From: Poseidonibacter lekithochrous
Lineage (GTDB): Bacteria; Campylobacterota; Campylobacteria; Campylobacterales; Arcobacteraceae
Direction: 5' to 3'
NCBI RefSeq assembly: GCF_018861145.1
Contig: NZ_JAHKQT010000016.1
Location: 1 to 53,128 of the forward strand
Length of the DNA stretch: 53,128 nt
This document shows positions 1-9,575 of the stretch, piece after piece. The first letter of the stretch is position 1. Every line of letters starts with the position of its first letter. Below the pieces are notes generated by a model, which did no database searches, had not been told where the DNA came from, and was given only the letters and a program-made list of their open reading frames with translations. Position numbers and translations under genes: made by a program.

Positions 1-22
1 GATATATAGTTCATGGTTTTCC

Positions 23-1549
23 TTATTTATCTTCTTCACTATCTTCGTGAAGATTAATTTCTTGTTTAACTGGTTTCATAGCTGGAAAAAGTAATACATC
101 TCTAATTGAGTGCTCATTTGTAAGCATCATTACTAATCTATCCATTCCGATACCTTGACCTGCACATGGAGCCATTCCATAAGATAATGCATTTACGAAA
201 TCTTCATCCATTTCATGTGCTTCATCATCACCACCTGATTCTTTTGCTTCCATTTGGCCTTCAAATCTTTTTAATTGATCAATTGGGTCATTAAGTTCTG
301 AGAATGCATTTGCTATTTCTTTTCCAGCAATAAATAATTCAAATCTGTCAGTTAAATGAGATTTTTCATCATTTCTTCTTGCAAGTGGAGAAATTTCTAC
401 TGGATATTCTGTAATAAAAGTAGGGTCTATTAGTTTATCTTCAACATATTCGTCAAATAATTCACCTTGTAATTGTCCTAAATTCATTTTTTCATTTACA
501 TCTACATTTGCAGCTTTTAAATAAGCAATAATTTTTTCTTTATCTTCCGTAACATCAGCTGGAACACCACCAATACTTGTTAAAGATTCAATTAATGGAA
601 TTTCACTAAAGTTTGCGAAATTAATTTCTAAATCTCCATAAGGTAATATCGTTGGTAAATCTAAATGTTCAAATAAATATTCAAAATACTCTTTTGTTAA
701 AGCAATTAAATCTTTATATGTTTTATAAGCCCAGTAAAATTCAATTGATGTGAATTCTGGATTATGTGTTGCATCCATACCTTCATTTCTAAAACATCTA
801 TTAATTTCAAATACTGCTTCAAATCCACCAACAATACATCTTTTTAAATATAATTCAGGTGCAATTCTTAAGAATCTATCAACACCTAAAGCATTATGAT
901 GAGTTGTAAATGGTTTAGCATTTGCTCCACCTGCAATTGGGTGCATCATAGGAGTTTCTACTTCTAAGAAACCTTTATCTTCAAAGAATCTTCTAGTTAA
1001 TGATATAACTTTAGATCTTATATGAAAAGTTTTTCGAACTTCACTATTCATGATTAAATCTAAATATCTTTGTCTATATCTAAGTTCTTTATCTTGAATA
1101 CCATGATATTTTTCAGGAAGTGGAGAAATTGATTTTGTTAATATTTTTAAACCATCAACATGAAGTGATAATTCACCTTTACCTGTTACAAATGGATATC
1201 CAGAGATTTCAATAATATCACCAACTTCAACAGTTTTCTTAAAAATCTCATTATAAAAACCTTCAGGAAGATTATCTCTACTTACATATATTTGTAATAC
1301 TCCTGATTCATCTTCAATCTTTAGAAAAGATGCTTTTCCCATAAGTCTAAAGAATTTAATTCTCCCTGCAACTGTATAGTTTCTTTTTTCATCTCTTTTA
1401 TCTTCTAATTGAAAAATATCACTATTTACATTTAGAAATTTACCAATTGTCGTATTTCTTGAGCTTTCATTTGAGTAAGGATTTATACCTATTTCTCTTA
1501 ATTTTTCAGCTTTTTCTATTCTTTGTTGTATATATTTATTTTCGAACAA
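23..1549 (-). CDS. lysS: Lysine--tRNA ligase (class II)
   Basis: Charges tRNA-Lys with lysine in the cytoplasm. The 508-residue length is normal for bacterial LysS. An N-terminal OB-fold anticodon-binding region (about residues 55-150) precedes a class II catalytic core. Motif 1 is seen around [10 protein letters not shown], motif 2 around [15 protein letters not shown] and motif 3 as [11 protein letters not shown] near the C-terminus. The tail is acidic (HEDSEEDK). The gene lies 10 bases downstream of the cvpA-like gene on the same strand, so the two are probably co-transcribed. Nothing unusual; identification is secure from the three motifs and full length. Confidence 0.97.
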   Translation of the reverse strand: MFENKYIQQRIEKAEKLREIGINPYSNESSRNTTIGKFLNVNSDIFQLEDKRDEKRNYTVAGRIKFFRLMGKASFLKIEDESGVLQIYVSRDNLPEGFYNEIFKKTVEVGDIIEISGYPFVTGKGELSLHVDGLKILTKSISPLPEKYHGIQDKELRYRQRYLDLIMNSEVRKTFHIRSKVISLTRRFFEDKGFLEVETPMMHPIAGGANAKPFTTHHNALGVDRFLRIAPELYLKRCIVGGFEAVFEINRCFRNEGMDATHNPEFTSIEFYWAYKTYKDLIALTKEYFEYLFEHLDLPTILPYGDLEINFANFSEIPLIESLTSIGGVPADVTEDKEKIIAYLKAANVDVNEKMNLGQLQGELFDEYVEDKLIDPTFITEYPVEISPLARRNDEKSHLTDRFELFIAGKEIANAFSELNDPIDQLKRFEGQMEAKESGGDDEAHEMDEDFVNALSYGMAPCAGQGIGMDRLVMMLTNEHSIRDVLLFPAMKPVKQEINLHEDSEEDK

Positions 1550-1559
1550 TAAAAATTCC

Positions 1560-2354
1560 TTATTTATTTTCTTCTGATTTATTTACTATGCTTTGTAACT
1601 TTTCTTTTACAGTGTTGATTTGTTCTTCTGTTGCATCTGTAGTATTTGAAATTGTTTCTTCTACTTTTTTAACTACTTCATCTTCAACAGATTTTTTAAC
1701 ATCATCAATTGTACTTTGTACACCTTGAGTAATATCTTTTTTAGTATCTTCTATAGTTTTTCCCATTTCTTCAATAGCTGATTCCTCTTGTGAATCCTTA
1801 GATGTTGTAGCTTCTTTTGCAGTATCTACAACAGTATCAACTGTTTTTTCAATATTTGAAGTGATTGATGAAGTATCAAGTTTAATAATATAAGAACCTG
1901 TACTTATTAAATGTGGCATTACAACAGAACCTGCTGTTTTGTTATCAATAGCTTTTTTAAAAGATTCAACTTGATATAAAGCATATGCAATAACTGAAAA
2001 TATTAAAAATACTTTAGCTGCTCCAAATACAAATCCAAAAATTCTATCAAATACTCCTAATCCACTTGCAGAGAATATTTTACTAACAATTACTCCAAGT
2101 ACATAGATAATAATCCAAAAACCAATTAAAGCAATAATAAAGCCGATTAATTTAATTGTAGTTTCATTTTCTAACGCTAAAAACGGAGCTATTAAATTAC
2201 CAATTTCACTTGCTGCACGTGATGCTACGAATATTGCACCAATAATCCCAACAATTCCGAAAACTTCTTTTATTAAGCCTCTAAATAAGCCTTTTAGTCC
2301 TAAAACTAGAGTAATACCTAGTATTACCATATCAAAAATAGTAAACTCTTGCAT
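1560..2354 (-). CDS. cvpA: CvpA family membrane protein with long charged tail
   Basis: The N-terminal ~130 residues carry about four hydrophobic segments with the glycine-rich pattern of the CvpA family (for example the [10 protein letters not shown] stretch near residue 24 and [15 protein letters not shown] near residue 105). In E. coli CvpA is linked to colicin V production and envelope homeostasis; the biochemical role is unresolved. Residues ~165-264 form a soluble tail rich in Lys, Glu, Asp and Thr with repeated V-D-T-V / I-D-D-V-K-like periodicity, probably helical or coiled coil, longer than in the short E. coli protein. Inner membrane protein; upstream partner of lysS on the same strand. 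Family call good, function unknown. Confidence 0.88.
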   Translation of the reverse strand: MQEFTIFDMVILGITLVLGLKGLFRGLIKEVFGIVGIIGAIFVASRAASEIGNLIAPFLALENETTIKLIGFIIALIGFWIIIYVLGVIVSKIFSASGLGVFDRIFGFVFGAAKVFLIFSVIAYALYQVESFKKAIDNKTAGSVVMPHLISTGSYIIKLDTSSITSNIEKTVDTVVDTAKEATTSKDSQEESAIEEMGKTIEDTKKDITQGVQSTIDDVKKSVEDEVVKKVEETISNTTDATEEQINTVKEKLQSIVNKSEENK

Positions 2355-2420
2355 AGATTTCCTTTACATAATATGCGCTATTGTATCTAATGTTTTCAAA
2401 ATTAAACTTTAAAAAAACTT

Positions 2421-2452
2421 TTGACTTTAATTTAAACTTTTTTAGATAAAAT
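2421..2452 (+). promoter_or_regulatory. Candidate promoter of ispG
   Basis: TTGACT at 2421-2426 and an AT-rich -10 (GATAAA at 2445-2450, or TAAAAT at 2447-2452) lie just in front of the ispG start at 2459. With either -10 the transcript would begin only a few bases before the ATG or at it, and no Shine-Dalgarno is visible (the bases before ATG read ATCTCTTC). Pattern recognition only. Confidence 0.45.
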
Positions 2453-2458
2453 CTCTTC

Positions 2459-3520
2459 ATGATAAAAAGATACCCAACAAAACAAATATTCGTAGGAAAT
2501 GTACCAGTTGGTGGTGATGCCCCAATTCCTGTACAGTCAATGTGCTTCACAAAAACAACAGATGTTGAAGCTACTGTTGAGCAAATTCGAGCTTTACACT
2601 TTGCAGGCGCTGATATAGTAAGATTAGCAGTGCCAAATAAAGAAGCTGCTTTAGCTTTAAAAGAGATAAAAAAACAAGTGGATTTACCAATTGTTGCTGA
2701 TATTCATTTTCACTACAAACTTGCATTAATTGCTGCAGAAGTTGTAGATTGTATTAGGATTAATCCAGGAAATATTGGAGATAAAAAAAGAGTACAAGAA
2801 GTAGTACGTGCTTGTCAAGAGAGAAATCTTCCAATTAGAATTGGAGTAAATTCAGGATCTTTAGAAAAACAGTTTGAAGATAGGTATGGACAAACAGCAG
2901 AAGGAATGGTTGCTAGTGCTGATTACAATATAAAATATCTTGAAGACTTAGGTTTTACTGATATAAAAGTATCTTTAAAAGCAAGTGATGTTCAAAGAAC
3001 AGTCGAAGCTTATAGAACTTTAAGACCTATGAATAATTATGCCTTTCATTTAGGAGTTACAGAAGCTGGGACACAATTTCACTCTACAGTTAAATCTTCA
3101 ATTGCTTTAGGTTCTTTACTTTTAGATGGTATTGGTGATACTTTAAGAGTTTCAATGACAGGAGAATTAGAAAAAGAGATTGAAGTAGGTAAGGCAATTT
3201 TAAAAGATGTTGGAATCACAAAAGAGGGTTTAAATATTATCTCTTGTCCTACGTGTGGAAGAATTGAAGCTGATTTAGTTCACGCAGTTGCAGAGGTTGA
3301 AAAAAGAACAAAACATATAAAAGCATCACTTGATGTTTCCGTAATGGGATGTGTTGTAAATGCAATCGGAGAAGCAAAATCTGCTGATGTTGCAATTGCA
3401 TTTGGAAAAGGTTCGGGTCTTGTTATGAAAAAAGGTGAGATTATCGCAAAACTATCTGGGGATGCTTTGATTAATAGATTTCTTGAAGAAGTGGAAGTAG
3501 AAGCAGAGAAAAGAAAATAA
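2459..3520 (+). CDS. ispG: 4-hydroxy-3-methylbut-2-enyl diphosphate synthase (IspG/GcpE)
   Basis: Iron-sulfur enzyme of the MEP isoprenoid pathway; converts MEcPP to HMBPP. The 353-residue length fits the short bacterial form. Family signatures are present: [17 protein letters not shown] at the start of the TIM barrel, then the C-terminal cluster cysteines in CPTCGR (about residue 262) and VMGCVVN (about residue 299). The start is supported by the conserved N-terminus; no clear Shine-Dalgarno precedes it. The stop codon abuts the dnaB start with no gap (ATAAATGG region), so the two genes are very likely translated from one mRNA. Confidence 0.97.
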   Translation: MIKRYPTKQIFVGNVPVGGDAPIPVQSMCFTKTTDVEATVEQIRALHFAGADIVRLAVPNKEAALALKEIKKQVDLPIVADIHFHYKLALIAAEVVDCIRINPGNIGDKKRVQEVVRACQERNLPIRIGVNSGSLEKQFEDRYGQTAEGMVASADYNIKYLEDLGFTDIKVSLKASDVQRTVEAYRTLRPMNNYAFHLGVTEAGTQFHSTVKSSIALGSLLLDGIGDTLRVSMTGELEKEIEVGKAILKDVGITKEGLNIISCPTCGRIEADLVHAVAEVEKRTKHIKASLDVSVMGCVVNAIGEAKSADVAIAFGKGSGLVMKKGEIIAKLSGDALINRFLEEVEVEAEKRK

Positions 3521-5608
3521 ATGGATAGCGTTTATAGTATAAATATAGAAAGAGCAGTATTAAGTTCAATACTTTTTAATCCTGAAGAATTAGAAGATGT
3601 TTTAGGTGTTTTAAAAGCAAAAGATTTCTATTTGCCTGCACATCAAAAAATATTTGATGTAATGATTAAACTTCATAATGACGATATGCCAATTGATGAA
3701 GAGTTTATAAGAAAAAGAATAAACGCAAAAGATGTTGATGATTCTATTTTAATTGAAATTTTATCAGCAAATCCAATTACAAATACTCTTGCATATGTAA
3801 AAGAAATTAAAGACGGCTCAGTAAAAAGAGAATTAGCTACACTTGCAACTACTATTAAAAAAGTAGCACTTGAAGAAGAAGTAAGTGGAAATGATGCCCT
3901 TGATACAGTTCAAGGGGAATTATATAAAATCTCAACAGATTCGGCAACTTCTGAGCTAAAAAATATGCAAGAAATCACAGGTGATACTCTTTCATATATC
4001 GAGAAAATGAAGAAACTTGGAAATAAACATTTAATTGGCGAAACAACAGGTTTTGAAGATCTTGATAGAAAAACAACTGGATTTAATGAAGGGGATTTGA
4101 TTATTATTGCTGCTAGACCAGCTATGGGAAAATGTCTAGCACGTGGTACAAAAGTCTTAATGTTTGACGGTTCTTTAAAAGCAGTTGAAGATATAAAAAG
4201 TGGCGATAAACTTATGGGAGATGATTCAACTTCTAGAAAAGTATTATCAATAGCTAGAGGAAGAGAACAGATGTACTGGGTACGTCAAAATAAAGCAATA
4301 GATTATAGAGTAAATGAATCTCATATTTTATCTCTAAAAAGAAGCCGAACAGAAGGTCTACATAAAAATGGTGATATTTTAAATATAAATGTAAAAGAAT
4401 ACTTGGAAAAAAGTGATAAGTTCAAAAATAACTATAAGGGATATAAAGTTTCTGTTGAATTTGAAAATGAAAATTTATCAGTTTTAAAAAGAGAAGAAGA
4501 ATTAAATTTTTTTATTGATAAAAATTCAACTGTAGAAAATGATTATTTTATTTTTGATGAAAATTTAGAAGAAATAGAAAAAATAAAATTTCTAGCTAAC
4601 TCTTTAGGTTATTTAACATATTTTGAAAATAAAAAATTATATGTATCAAAACTTAAACTAGAGATAAATTTAACAGAAATCAAAATTGAAAAAGATATAG
4701 TAGATGATTACTATGGTTTTGAAATTGATGGAAATAAGCTGTTTTTACTAGAAGATATGACAGTTACTCATAACACTGCACTTGTACTTAATATGGCTTT
4801 AAAAAATGTAGAAGCGCAAAAAGGTGTAATCTTTTTCTCTCTTGAAATGCCCGCAGAACAACTAATGCTAAGAATGTTAGCTGCAAAAACTTCAATCCCT
4901 TTACAAAATCTTAGAAAAGGTGATATGAATGATAATGAATGGAGCCAACTAAGTGGTGCTTTTGAAGATTTAAATACTAAAAAATTATTTGTAGATGATG
5001 GTGGAAGTATAAATATTAATCAACTTCGTGCACGTGTTCGAAAATTAGCACAAAATGAAGATAATAATATCTCACTAGTAATCATCGATTACCTTCAACT
5101 AATGCAAGGTACAGGTGGAAAAGATAGACATCAAGAAGTATCAGAGATCTCAAGAGGGTTAAAAATGCTTGCGCGTGAGATGAAAATTCCAATCATTGCT
5201 TTATCACAGTTAAATAGGGGAGTTGAAAGTAGACCTGATAAACGTCCAATGCTTTCAGATTTAAGAGAATCTGGAGCAATTGAGCAGGATGCGGATATTA
5301 TTATGTTTGTTTATAGAGATGATGTTTATAAAGAAAGAGATGAAGCAAGAAAAGAAAAAGAAGCAAAAGACAAAGGTGAAGAATACAAATCCTCATTTGT
5401 AAACAAACCAGTAGAAGAAGCAGAAATAATAATAGGAAAACAAAGAAATGGACCTATTGGAACTGTTAAACTTGATTTTCAAAAAGCACTTACAAGATTT
5501 GTTGATAAAGAAAACGATATGAACTCTTCAACACCTGTAGAAATCATATTTGAAAATGTTGCAGATATTGAAAGAGAAACAAATATGGATATGCCTGATA
5601 TACTATAA
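3521..5608 (+). CDS. dnaB: Replicative DNA helicase DnaB, interrupted by an intein
   Basis: Hexameric 5'-3' helicase of the replication fork. The ORF is 695 residues, whereas DnaB is normally about 460-490. Removing residues 205-418 leaves 481 residues, a normal size. Extein parts: N-terminal domain (1-~150), linker, and RecA-like domain with Walker A split as ARPAMGK (ends at Lys204) and TALVLN (from Thr419). Walker B follows as LVIIDYLQLMQG, then ALSQLNRGVE and the arginine-finger region DLRESGAIEQDAD. The intein interrupts the phosphate-binding loop itself, so the helicase should be inactive until splicing. Start directly abuts the ispG stop. Confidence 0.96.
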   Translation: MDSVYSINIERAVLSSILFNPEELEDVLGVLKAKDFYLPAHQKIFDVMIKLHNDDMPIDEEFIRKRINAKDVDDSILIEILSANPITNTLAYVKEIKDGSVKRELATLATTIKKVALEEEVSGNDALDTVQGELYKISTDSATSELKNMQEITGDTLSYIEKMKKLGNKHLIGETTGFEDLDRKTTGFNEGDLIIIAARPAMGKCLARGTKVLMFDGSLKAVEDIKSGDKLMGDDSTSRKVLSIARGREQMYWVRQNKAIDYRVNESHILSLKRSRTEGLHKNGDILNINVKEYLEKSDKFKNNYKGYKVSVEFENENLSVLKREEELNFFIDKNSTVENDYFIFDENLEEIEKIKFLANSLGYLTYFENKKLYVSKLKLEINLTEIKIEKDIVDDYYGFEIDGNKLFLLEDMTVTHNTALVLNMALKNVEAQKGVIFFSLEMPAEQLMLRMLAAKTSIPLQNLRKGDMNDNEWSQLSGAFEDLNTKKLFVDDGGSININQLRARVRKLAQNEDNNISLVIIDYLQLMQGTGGKDRHQEVSEISRGLKMLAREMKIPIIALSQLNRGVESRPDKRPMLSDLRESGAIEQDADIIMFVYRDDVYKERDEARKEKEAKDKGEEYKSSFVNKPVEEAEIIIGKQRNGPIGTVKLDFQKALTRFVDKENDMNSSTPVEIIFENVADIERETNMDMPDIL
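4133..4774 (+). other. Intein in DnaB P-loop with remnant of an endonuclease domain
   Basis: In-frame 214-residue protein intron, DnaB residues Cys205 to Asn418. Block A begins CLARGTKVLM. Block B reads VNESHILSL with His268. Block F/G reads YYGFEIDGNKLFLLEDMTVTHN, ending in the required His-Asn, and the next extein residue is Thr419. All splice-site residues (Cys1, block B His, penultimate His, last Asn, +1 Thr) are present, so splicing is expected. The ~120 residues between blocks B and F are longer than a minimal intein, but the LAGLIDADG-type LGDG motif is absent. A stretch around 352-376 (IKFLANSLGYLTYFENKKLY) resembles the tail of such endonucleases, which suggests a decayed homing domain. 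Confidence 0.92.
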
Positions 5609-5701
5609 ATAAGCAGTTATTAAATCATTTTTTGCTATCATCATAATTTAAATTATACTAAATAATAATAGTAATAATTATAAAATTTGATAGGAATTAG
5701 C

Positions 5702-7072
5702 ATGGTAAATATGATTTTATGTGGCGGAAATGGAACTAGGTTATGGCCTATTAGTAGGTCTTTAATGCCTAAGCAATTTGTTAAGTTATTTGATAATAAG
5801 TCACTTTTCCAATTAACTGTTGGAAGAAATAAAGACTTATGTAAAGAACAATACATTATTTCTAATACAGATCAATATTTTTTAGCTTTAGACCAATTAG
5901 AAGAATTAAAATGTAACAATGTAAAGTATTTACTTGAACCAATAGCAAAAAATACTGCACCTGCAATTGCACTTGCTTGTATGACATTAGATTATGATGA
6001 AATAGTTTTAGTTTCACCTTCAGATCATTTGATTAAAAATGAGAGTGAATATAAGAAAGTACTAATTCAAGCTAAAGAATTAGCAGAAAAAGATCATATA
6101 GTGACTTTTGGAATAAAGCCAGAATCCCCTGAAACAGGATATGGATATATTGAAGCAAAAGGACTAGATGTTCTTTCTTTTAAAGAAAAACCTGATTTAA
6201 AAACAGCACTTGAATACTTAGAAAAAGGTAATTATTATTGGAATTCGGGAATGTTTTGTTTTAAGGCAGGTGTTTTTTTAGATGAATTAAAAAAATATTC
6301 ACCAAAAATCTATGAAACATCATTAAATGCTATTTCAAATACAAAAAAATCAGATTTAATAAGAATTTCACATCAAGATATGGATTTAATTCCAGAAGAT
6401 AGTATTGACTATGCAGTTATGGAACAAAGTAAAAAAGTAAAAGTTGTTTATTCAGATATTTCTTGGAACGATTTAGGTTCTTTTGATGCATTATCACAAG
6501 AGTTTGAAAAAGACGAAAATGGTAATTCAATTGATGATAATATAATTACTATTAATTCAAAAAATAACTTTATTCATACTAGTGATAGAATGATTACCTT
6601 AGCTGATATAGATGATTTAACTATTGTAGATACTCCTGATGCTTTATTAATTACAAAAAAAGGTAGTTCTCAAAAAATAAAAGATATTGTTAAGGAATTA
6701 AAGGGAAGAGATACCGAGCTTCATAATATTCATTTAACAGCTCATAGACCTTGGGGAACTTATACAATTCTAGAAGATACTCCAGGATACAAAATTAAAA
6801 GAATTGAAGTTAAACCTGGGAAAAGATTATCTTTACAAAAACACTTTCATAGAAATGAACACTGGATAGTAGTTTCTGGAACAGCTACTGTAACTGTAGG
6901 TGAAGAGCGAAGATTAGTTAGACCTAATGAATCTACTTATATTAAAATGGGTGAGATTCATAGATTGGAAAATGAAGGTAAAATACCTGTAATTTTAATT
7001 GAAGCGCAAGTTGGTGAATATACAGGTGAAGATGATATTTTGAGAATTGAAGATGATTTTGAAAGAGAATAA
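5702..7072 (+). CDS. manC: Mannose-1-phosphate guanylyltransferase / mannose-6-phosphate isomerase
   Basis: Type II bifunctional enzyme: the N-terminal GT-A domain makes GDP-mannose from Man-1-P and GTP (LCGGNGTRLWPISR and MPKQF motifs at the start), and the C-terminal cupin (from ~345, RPWGTYTIL, KPGKRLSLQKHFHRNEHW) isomerises Fru-6-P and Man-6-P. The 456-residue length is normal. I prefer the ATG at 5702 over a TTG at 5687 because AGGA at 5692-5695 lies 6 bases before it. First gene of the O-antigen locus; its product feeds gmd/rmd at 31.8-33.7 kb. No phosphomannomutase (ManB) is present in the window. Confidence 0.95.
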   Translation: MVNMILCGGNGTRLWPISRSLMPKQFVKLFDNKSLFQLTVGRNKDLCKEQYIISNTDQYFLALDQLEELKCNNVKYLLEPIAKNTAPAIALACMTLDYDEIVLVSPSDHLIKNESEYKKVLIQAKELAEKDHIVTFGIKPESPETGYGYIEAKGLDVLSFKEKPDLKTALEYLEKGNYYWNSGMFCFKAGVFLDELKKYSPKIYETSLNAISNTKKSDLIRISHQDMDLIPEDSIDYAVMEQSKKVKVVYSDISWNDLGSFDALSQEFEKDENGNSIDDNIITINSKNNFIHTSDRMITLADIDDLTIVDTPDALLITKKGSSQKIKDIVKELKGRDTELHNIHLTAHRPWGTYTILEDTPGYKIKRIEVKPGKRLSLQKHFHRNEHWIVVSGTATVTVGEERRLVRPNESTYIKMGEIHRLENEGKIPVILIEAQVGEYTGEDDILRIEDDFERE

Positions 7073-7076
7073 CTAA

Positions 7077-7850
7077 TTGAAAAACAATATTATATTAGCT
7101 TTTAGCTTTGCGAAAAGAGATTTTAAAGAAAGATATGTAGGAACAAGTTTAGGTCAATTTTGGTATATACTTTCTCCAATAATTACAATTTTTATATATA
7201 CTGTTATTTTTTCAGATTTTATGAAAATGAAATTAAATATTATTGATAATAGTTATGCATATAGTATTTATTTAGTTCCAGGATTATTGGCATGGACAAC
7301 TTTTAGTACTATAATTATGAGATTAAATAATTCTTTTTCTGAAAAGTCAAATTTAATAAAAAAAATTGCAGTACCTATGTATACCTTTCAATTAAGTATT
7401 TTACTTACAGAATTATTTTTATTTATCATTTCAATTACTTTAAGTTTAGTTTTTTTATTTTTAGTTGATCAGCCTATAACTTTAACTTTTTTGTGGATGA
7501 TTCCTGTAATGATTTTGCAAGTACTATTTGCTTTTTCTATTGGAGTAATTATTTCTTTATTCACTCCATTTTTTAAAGACTTAAAAGAAGCAATTCCTAT
7601 CATCATTCAATTATGGTTTTGGATGACGCCTATCATATATTTAAGTGAGATGATAGAGAATAAATATCCTGCACTATTGATATATAATCCATTTTATTAT
7701 TTTGTTAAAATATATCAAGATATATTTTTATTATCAAAAGCTCCTTCTTATGATTCTTTAATATCGATATCTATTCTTACTTTTTCAACACTTATTATTG
7801 CAGGATACTTATATAAAAAAATGATTCCTACAATTAAGGATATCATTTAA
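7077..7850 (+). CDS. wzm: O-antigen export ABC transporter, permease (Wzm-like)
   Basis: Inner-membrane permease of 257 residues with about six hydrophobic segments and the ABC-2 signature region (DFKERYVGTSLGQFWYILSP near the N-terminus). With Wzt it moves a lipid-linked polysaccharide to the periplasm. The start is a TTG four bases after the manC stop; TTG is common in this window. The stop overlaps the next gene's start (TAATG), so translation of permease and ATPase is coupled. Neighbours (ManC, methyltransferases, glycosyltransferases) mark this as an LPS O-chain rather than a lipid exporter. Confidence 0.92.
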   Translation: MKNNIILAFSFAKRDFKERYVGTSLGQFWYILSPIITIFIYTVIFSDFMKMKLNIIDNSYAYSIYLVPGLLAWTTFSTIIMRLNNSFSEKSNLIKKIAVPMYTFQLSILLTELFLFIISITLSLVFLFLVDQPITLTFLWMIPVMILQVLFAFSIGVIISLFTPFFKDLKEAIPIIIQLWFWMTPIIYLSEMIENKYPALLIYNPFYYFVKIYQDIFLLSKAPSYDSLISISILTFSTLIIAGYLYKKMIPTIKDII

Positions 7851-9070
7851 TGAATAAAATATTAGAGATAAAAAATATAACAAAAATATATAAAATATAT
7901 AAATCAAATTTGGATAGATTAAAAGAAGTTTTCTTTAAAAATAAATATCATAAAGAATTTATTTCTAACAACAATATTACTTTTGATTTATTTGTTGGTG
8001 AAACATTAGGAATTATAGGTACTAATGGTGCTGGTAAATCTACTCTTCTTAAGCAAATAGCAGGAGTAGTTGAACCCACTAGCGGAGAGATAATTAGACA
8101 TGGTAGAGTTACAGCTCTTTTGGAATTAGGAACAGGTTTTAATCAAGAGTTAACTGGCTATGAAAATATTTTTTTAAATGGAACACTTATTGGTATGTCC
8201 GAAGAAGAGTGCAAAAGTAAATGTGATGAGATTATTGCATTTAGTGAGTTGGGTGATTATATTTACGAACCAATTATGACATATTCATCAGGTATGAGTA
8301 TGCGTTTAGCATTTTCCATTGCACTTTTCTCCGAACCTAAAATTCTTATTGTTGATGAAGCTTTATCAGTTGGAGACGCTCATTTTTCAGCTAAATGTAC
8401 AAAAGCGCTGAAGAAGAGAAAAGAAGAGAATATGAGTATTATTTATGTATCTCATGATTTAAATTCATTAAAAATTCTTTGTGATAGGGTAATTTTGCTA
8501 AACCATGGAGAAGTAGTAAGAGAAGGAACCCCTGAAGATGTTATAAATAAATATAACTTTCTTATTGCTAAACTAAATGAAGATGAAGATAAAATTGTTA
8601 TTAGTGATGAGCAAAATAGTAACTCTTTTGGTACTTTTGATGTGGAGATTTTGAAAATTGAAATCTCAGGAAGTGAATCTAATTCAGCAGTAATAAGCTC
8701 TGGTGAAAATGCAAATATTACAATAGAAATGAAATCAAATACTGATATTGAAAATGTAAATATTGGAATACTAATAAAAGATAGGTATGGTCAAGATATT
8801 TTTGGTACAACTAGTAAGAATGAAGGCTTTGAATATCAATTAATTAATAACTCTAAGTATAAAATCACTTTTAATTTAGATTTAAATATAGGTATTGGTA
8901 AGTATACTATTAGTACAGCATTGGCAGTTGGTGAAAATCATTTAGATTGCTGTCTTCATTGGTTAGACCATGGTACTAATTTTGAGATTGCTGGAATAAA
9001 AGGTAGTCTATTTACTGGTATAAATAAGTTATATCCTAAAATATCAAAAATGGAAAAACTTAATGATTAA
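7850..9070 (+). CDS. wzt: O-antigen export ATPase with C-terminal carbohydrate-binding domain (Wzt-like)
   Basis: ATP-binding subunit of the polysaccharide exporter. Walker A GTNGAGKST, signature YSSGMSMRLAF, Walker B ILIVDEALSVGD followed by VSHD all fall in the first ~220 residues. Residues ~260-400 form an extra beta-rich domain (SGENANITIEMKS, HWLDHGTNF) like the Wzt C-terminal domain, which in E. coli O8/O9a reads the terminal cap of the finished O-chain. A 406-residue length fits this two-domain type. The domain implies a chain-capping enzyme; the methyltransferase-domain proteins downstream are candidates. Overlaps both neighbours by a few bases. Confidence 0.93.
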   Translation: MNKILEIKNITKIYKIYKSNLDRLKEVFFKNKYHKEFISNNNITFDLFVGETLGIIGTNGAGKSTLLKQIAGVVEPTSGEIIRHGRVTALLELGTGFNQELTGYENIFLNGTLIGMSEEECKSKCDEIIAFSELGDYIYEPIMTYSSGMSMRLAFSIALFSEPKILIVDEALSVGDAHFSAKCTKALKKRKEENMSIIYVSHDLNSLKILCDRVILLNHGEVVREGTPEDVINKYNFLIAKLNEDEDKIVISDEQNSNSFGTFDVEILKIEISGSESNSAVISSGENANITIEMKSNTDIENVNIGILIKDRYGQDIFGTTSKNEGFEYQLINNSKYKITFNLDLNIGIGKYTISTALAVGENHLDCCLHWLDHGTNFEIAGIKGSLFTGINKLYPKISKMEKLND

Positions 9071-9551
9071 CAAGGATTTTGAACTTATTTCAAACAAAGG
9101 TCAGAATATTTATTTTGAAAAAGAATTTAGAGTATTTACAGGACATGAAAATATTTATTTAGGTTCAAATATTTATTTAGTAGATACCTTAATAAACGCA
9201 GGAAATGATCTAGGCAGAATTACTATTGAAGATTATGTCTTTTTTGGACATGGAGTAAAGTTATTAGCAAGAGGTCATGATTATACTTTAATCGATGAAG
9301 CTAGACAGCAGGCCATTACAGAAAAACCAATATATATAAAACAAGGAGCTTGGGTTTCAAGTGGAGCTATTATATTAGGTGGTGTTACAATTGGAAAAAA
9401 TGCTGTTGTTGCAGCAGGAAGTGTCGTAACAAAAGATATTCCAGATAATGCAATTTTTGCAGGAAACCCTGCAAAGTTTATTCGATATATACATAAAAAA
9501 ACTTCTATATTTGAGAAGGTAAAGAATTTTATTAAAAAGTTTTTTTCTTAA
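9063..9551 (+). CDS. Left-handed beta-helix acyltransferase (acetyltransferase)
   Basis: A 162-residue protein with hexapeptide-repeat pattern through most of its length, ending in the family signature GKNAVVAAGSVVTKDIPDNAIFAGNPAK split over residues ~115-142. The motif GHGVKLLARGHDY supplies a plausible catalytic histidine. Such enzymes transfer acetyl groups from acetyl-CoA to sugars in LPS or capsule assembly. Start ATG at 9063 overlaps the end of wzt by 8 bases, so co-expression is likely. The C-terminal ~20 residues are basic/hydrophobic (FEKVKNFIKKFF), perhaps a membrane-touching helix. Acceptor sugar is not predictable from sequence. Confidence 0.85.
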   Translation: MINKDFELISNKGQNIYFEKEFRVFTGHENIYLGSNIYLVDTLINAGNDLGRITIEDYVFFGHGVKLLARGHDYTLIDEARQQAITEKPIYIKQGAWVSSGAIILGGVTIGKNAVVAAGSVVTKDIPDNAIFAGNPAKFIRYIHKKTSIFEKVKNFIKKFFS

Positions 9552-9575
9552 TTTCTCTCTTGTTTTTTTGCCCTT

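Noticed and set aside
1447-1728. Plus-strand frame opposite lysS/cvpA
   Set aside because: Antisense shadow of two well-supported genes, with Phe/Ser/Leu-rich translation typical of reversed AT-rich coding DNA.
4133-4774. Functional LAGLIDADG homing endonuclease in the intein
   Set aside because: The insert is only about 120 residues and lacks the LGDG-type catalytic motif; only a degenerate remnant is visible.
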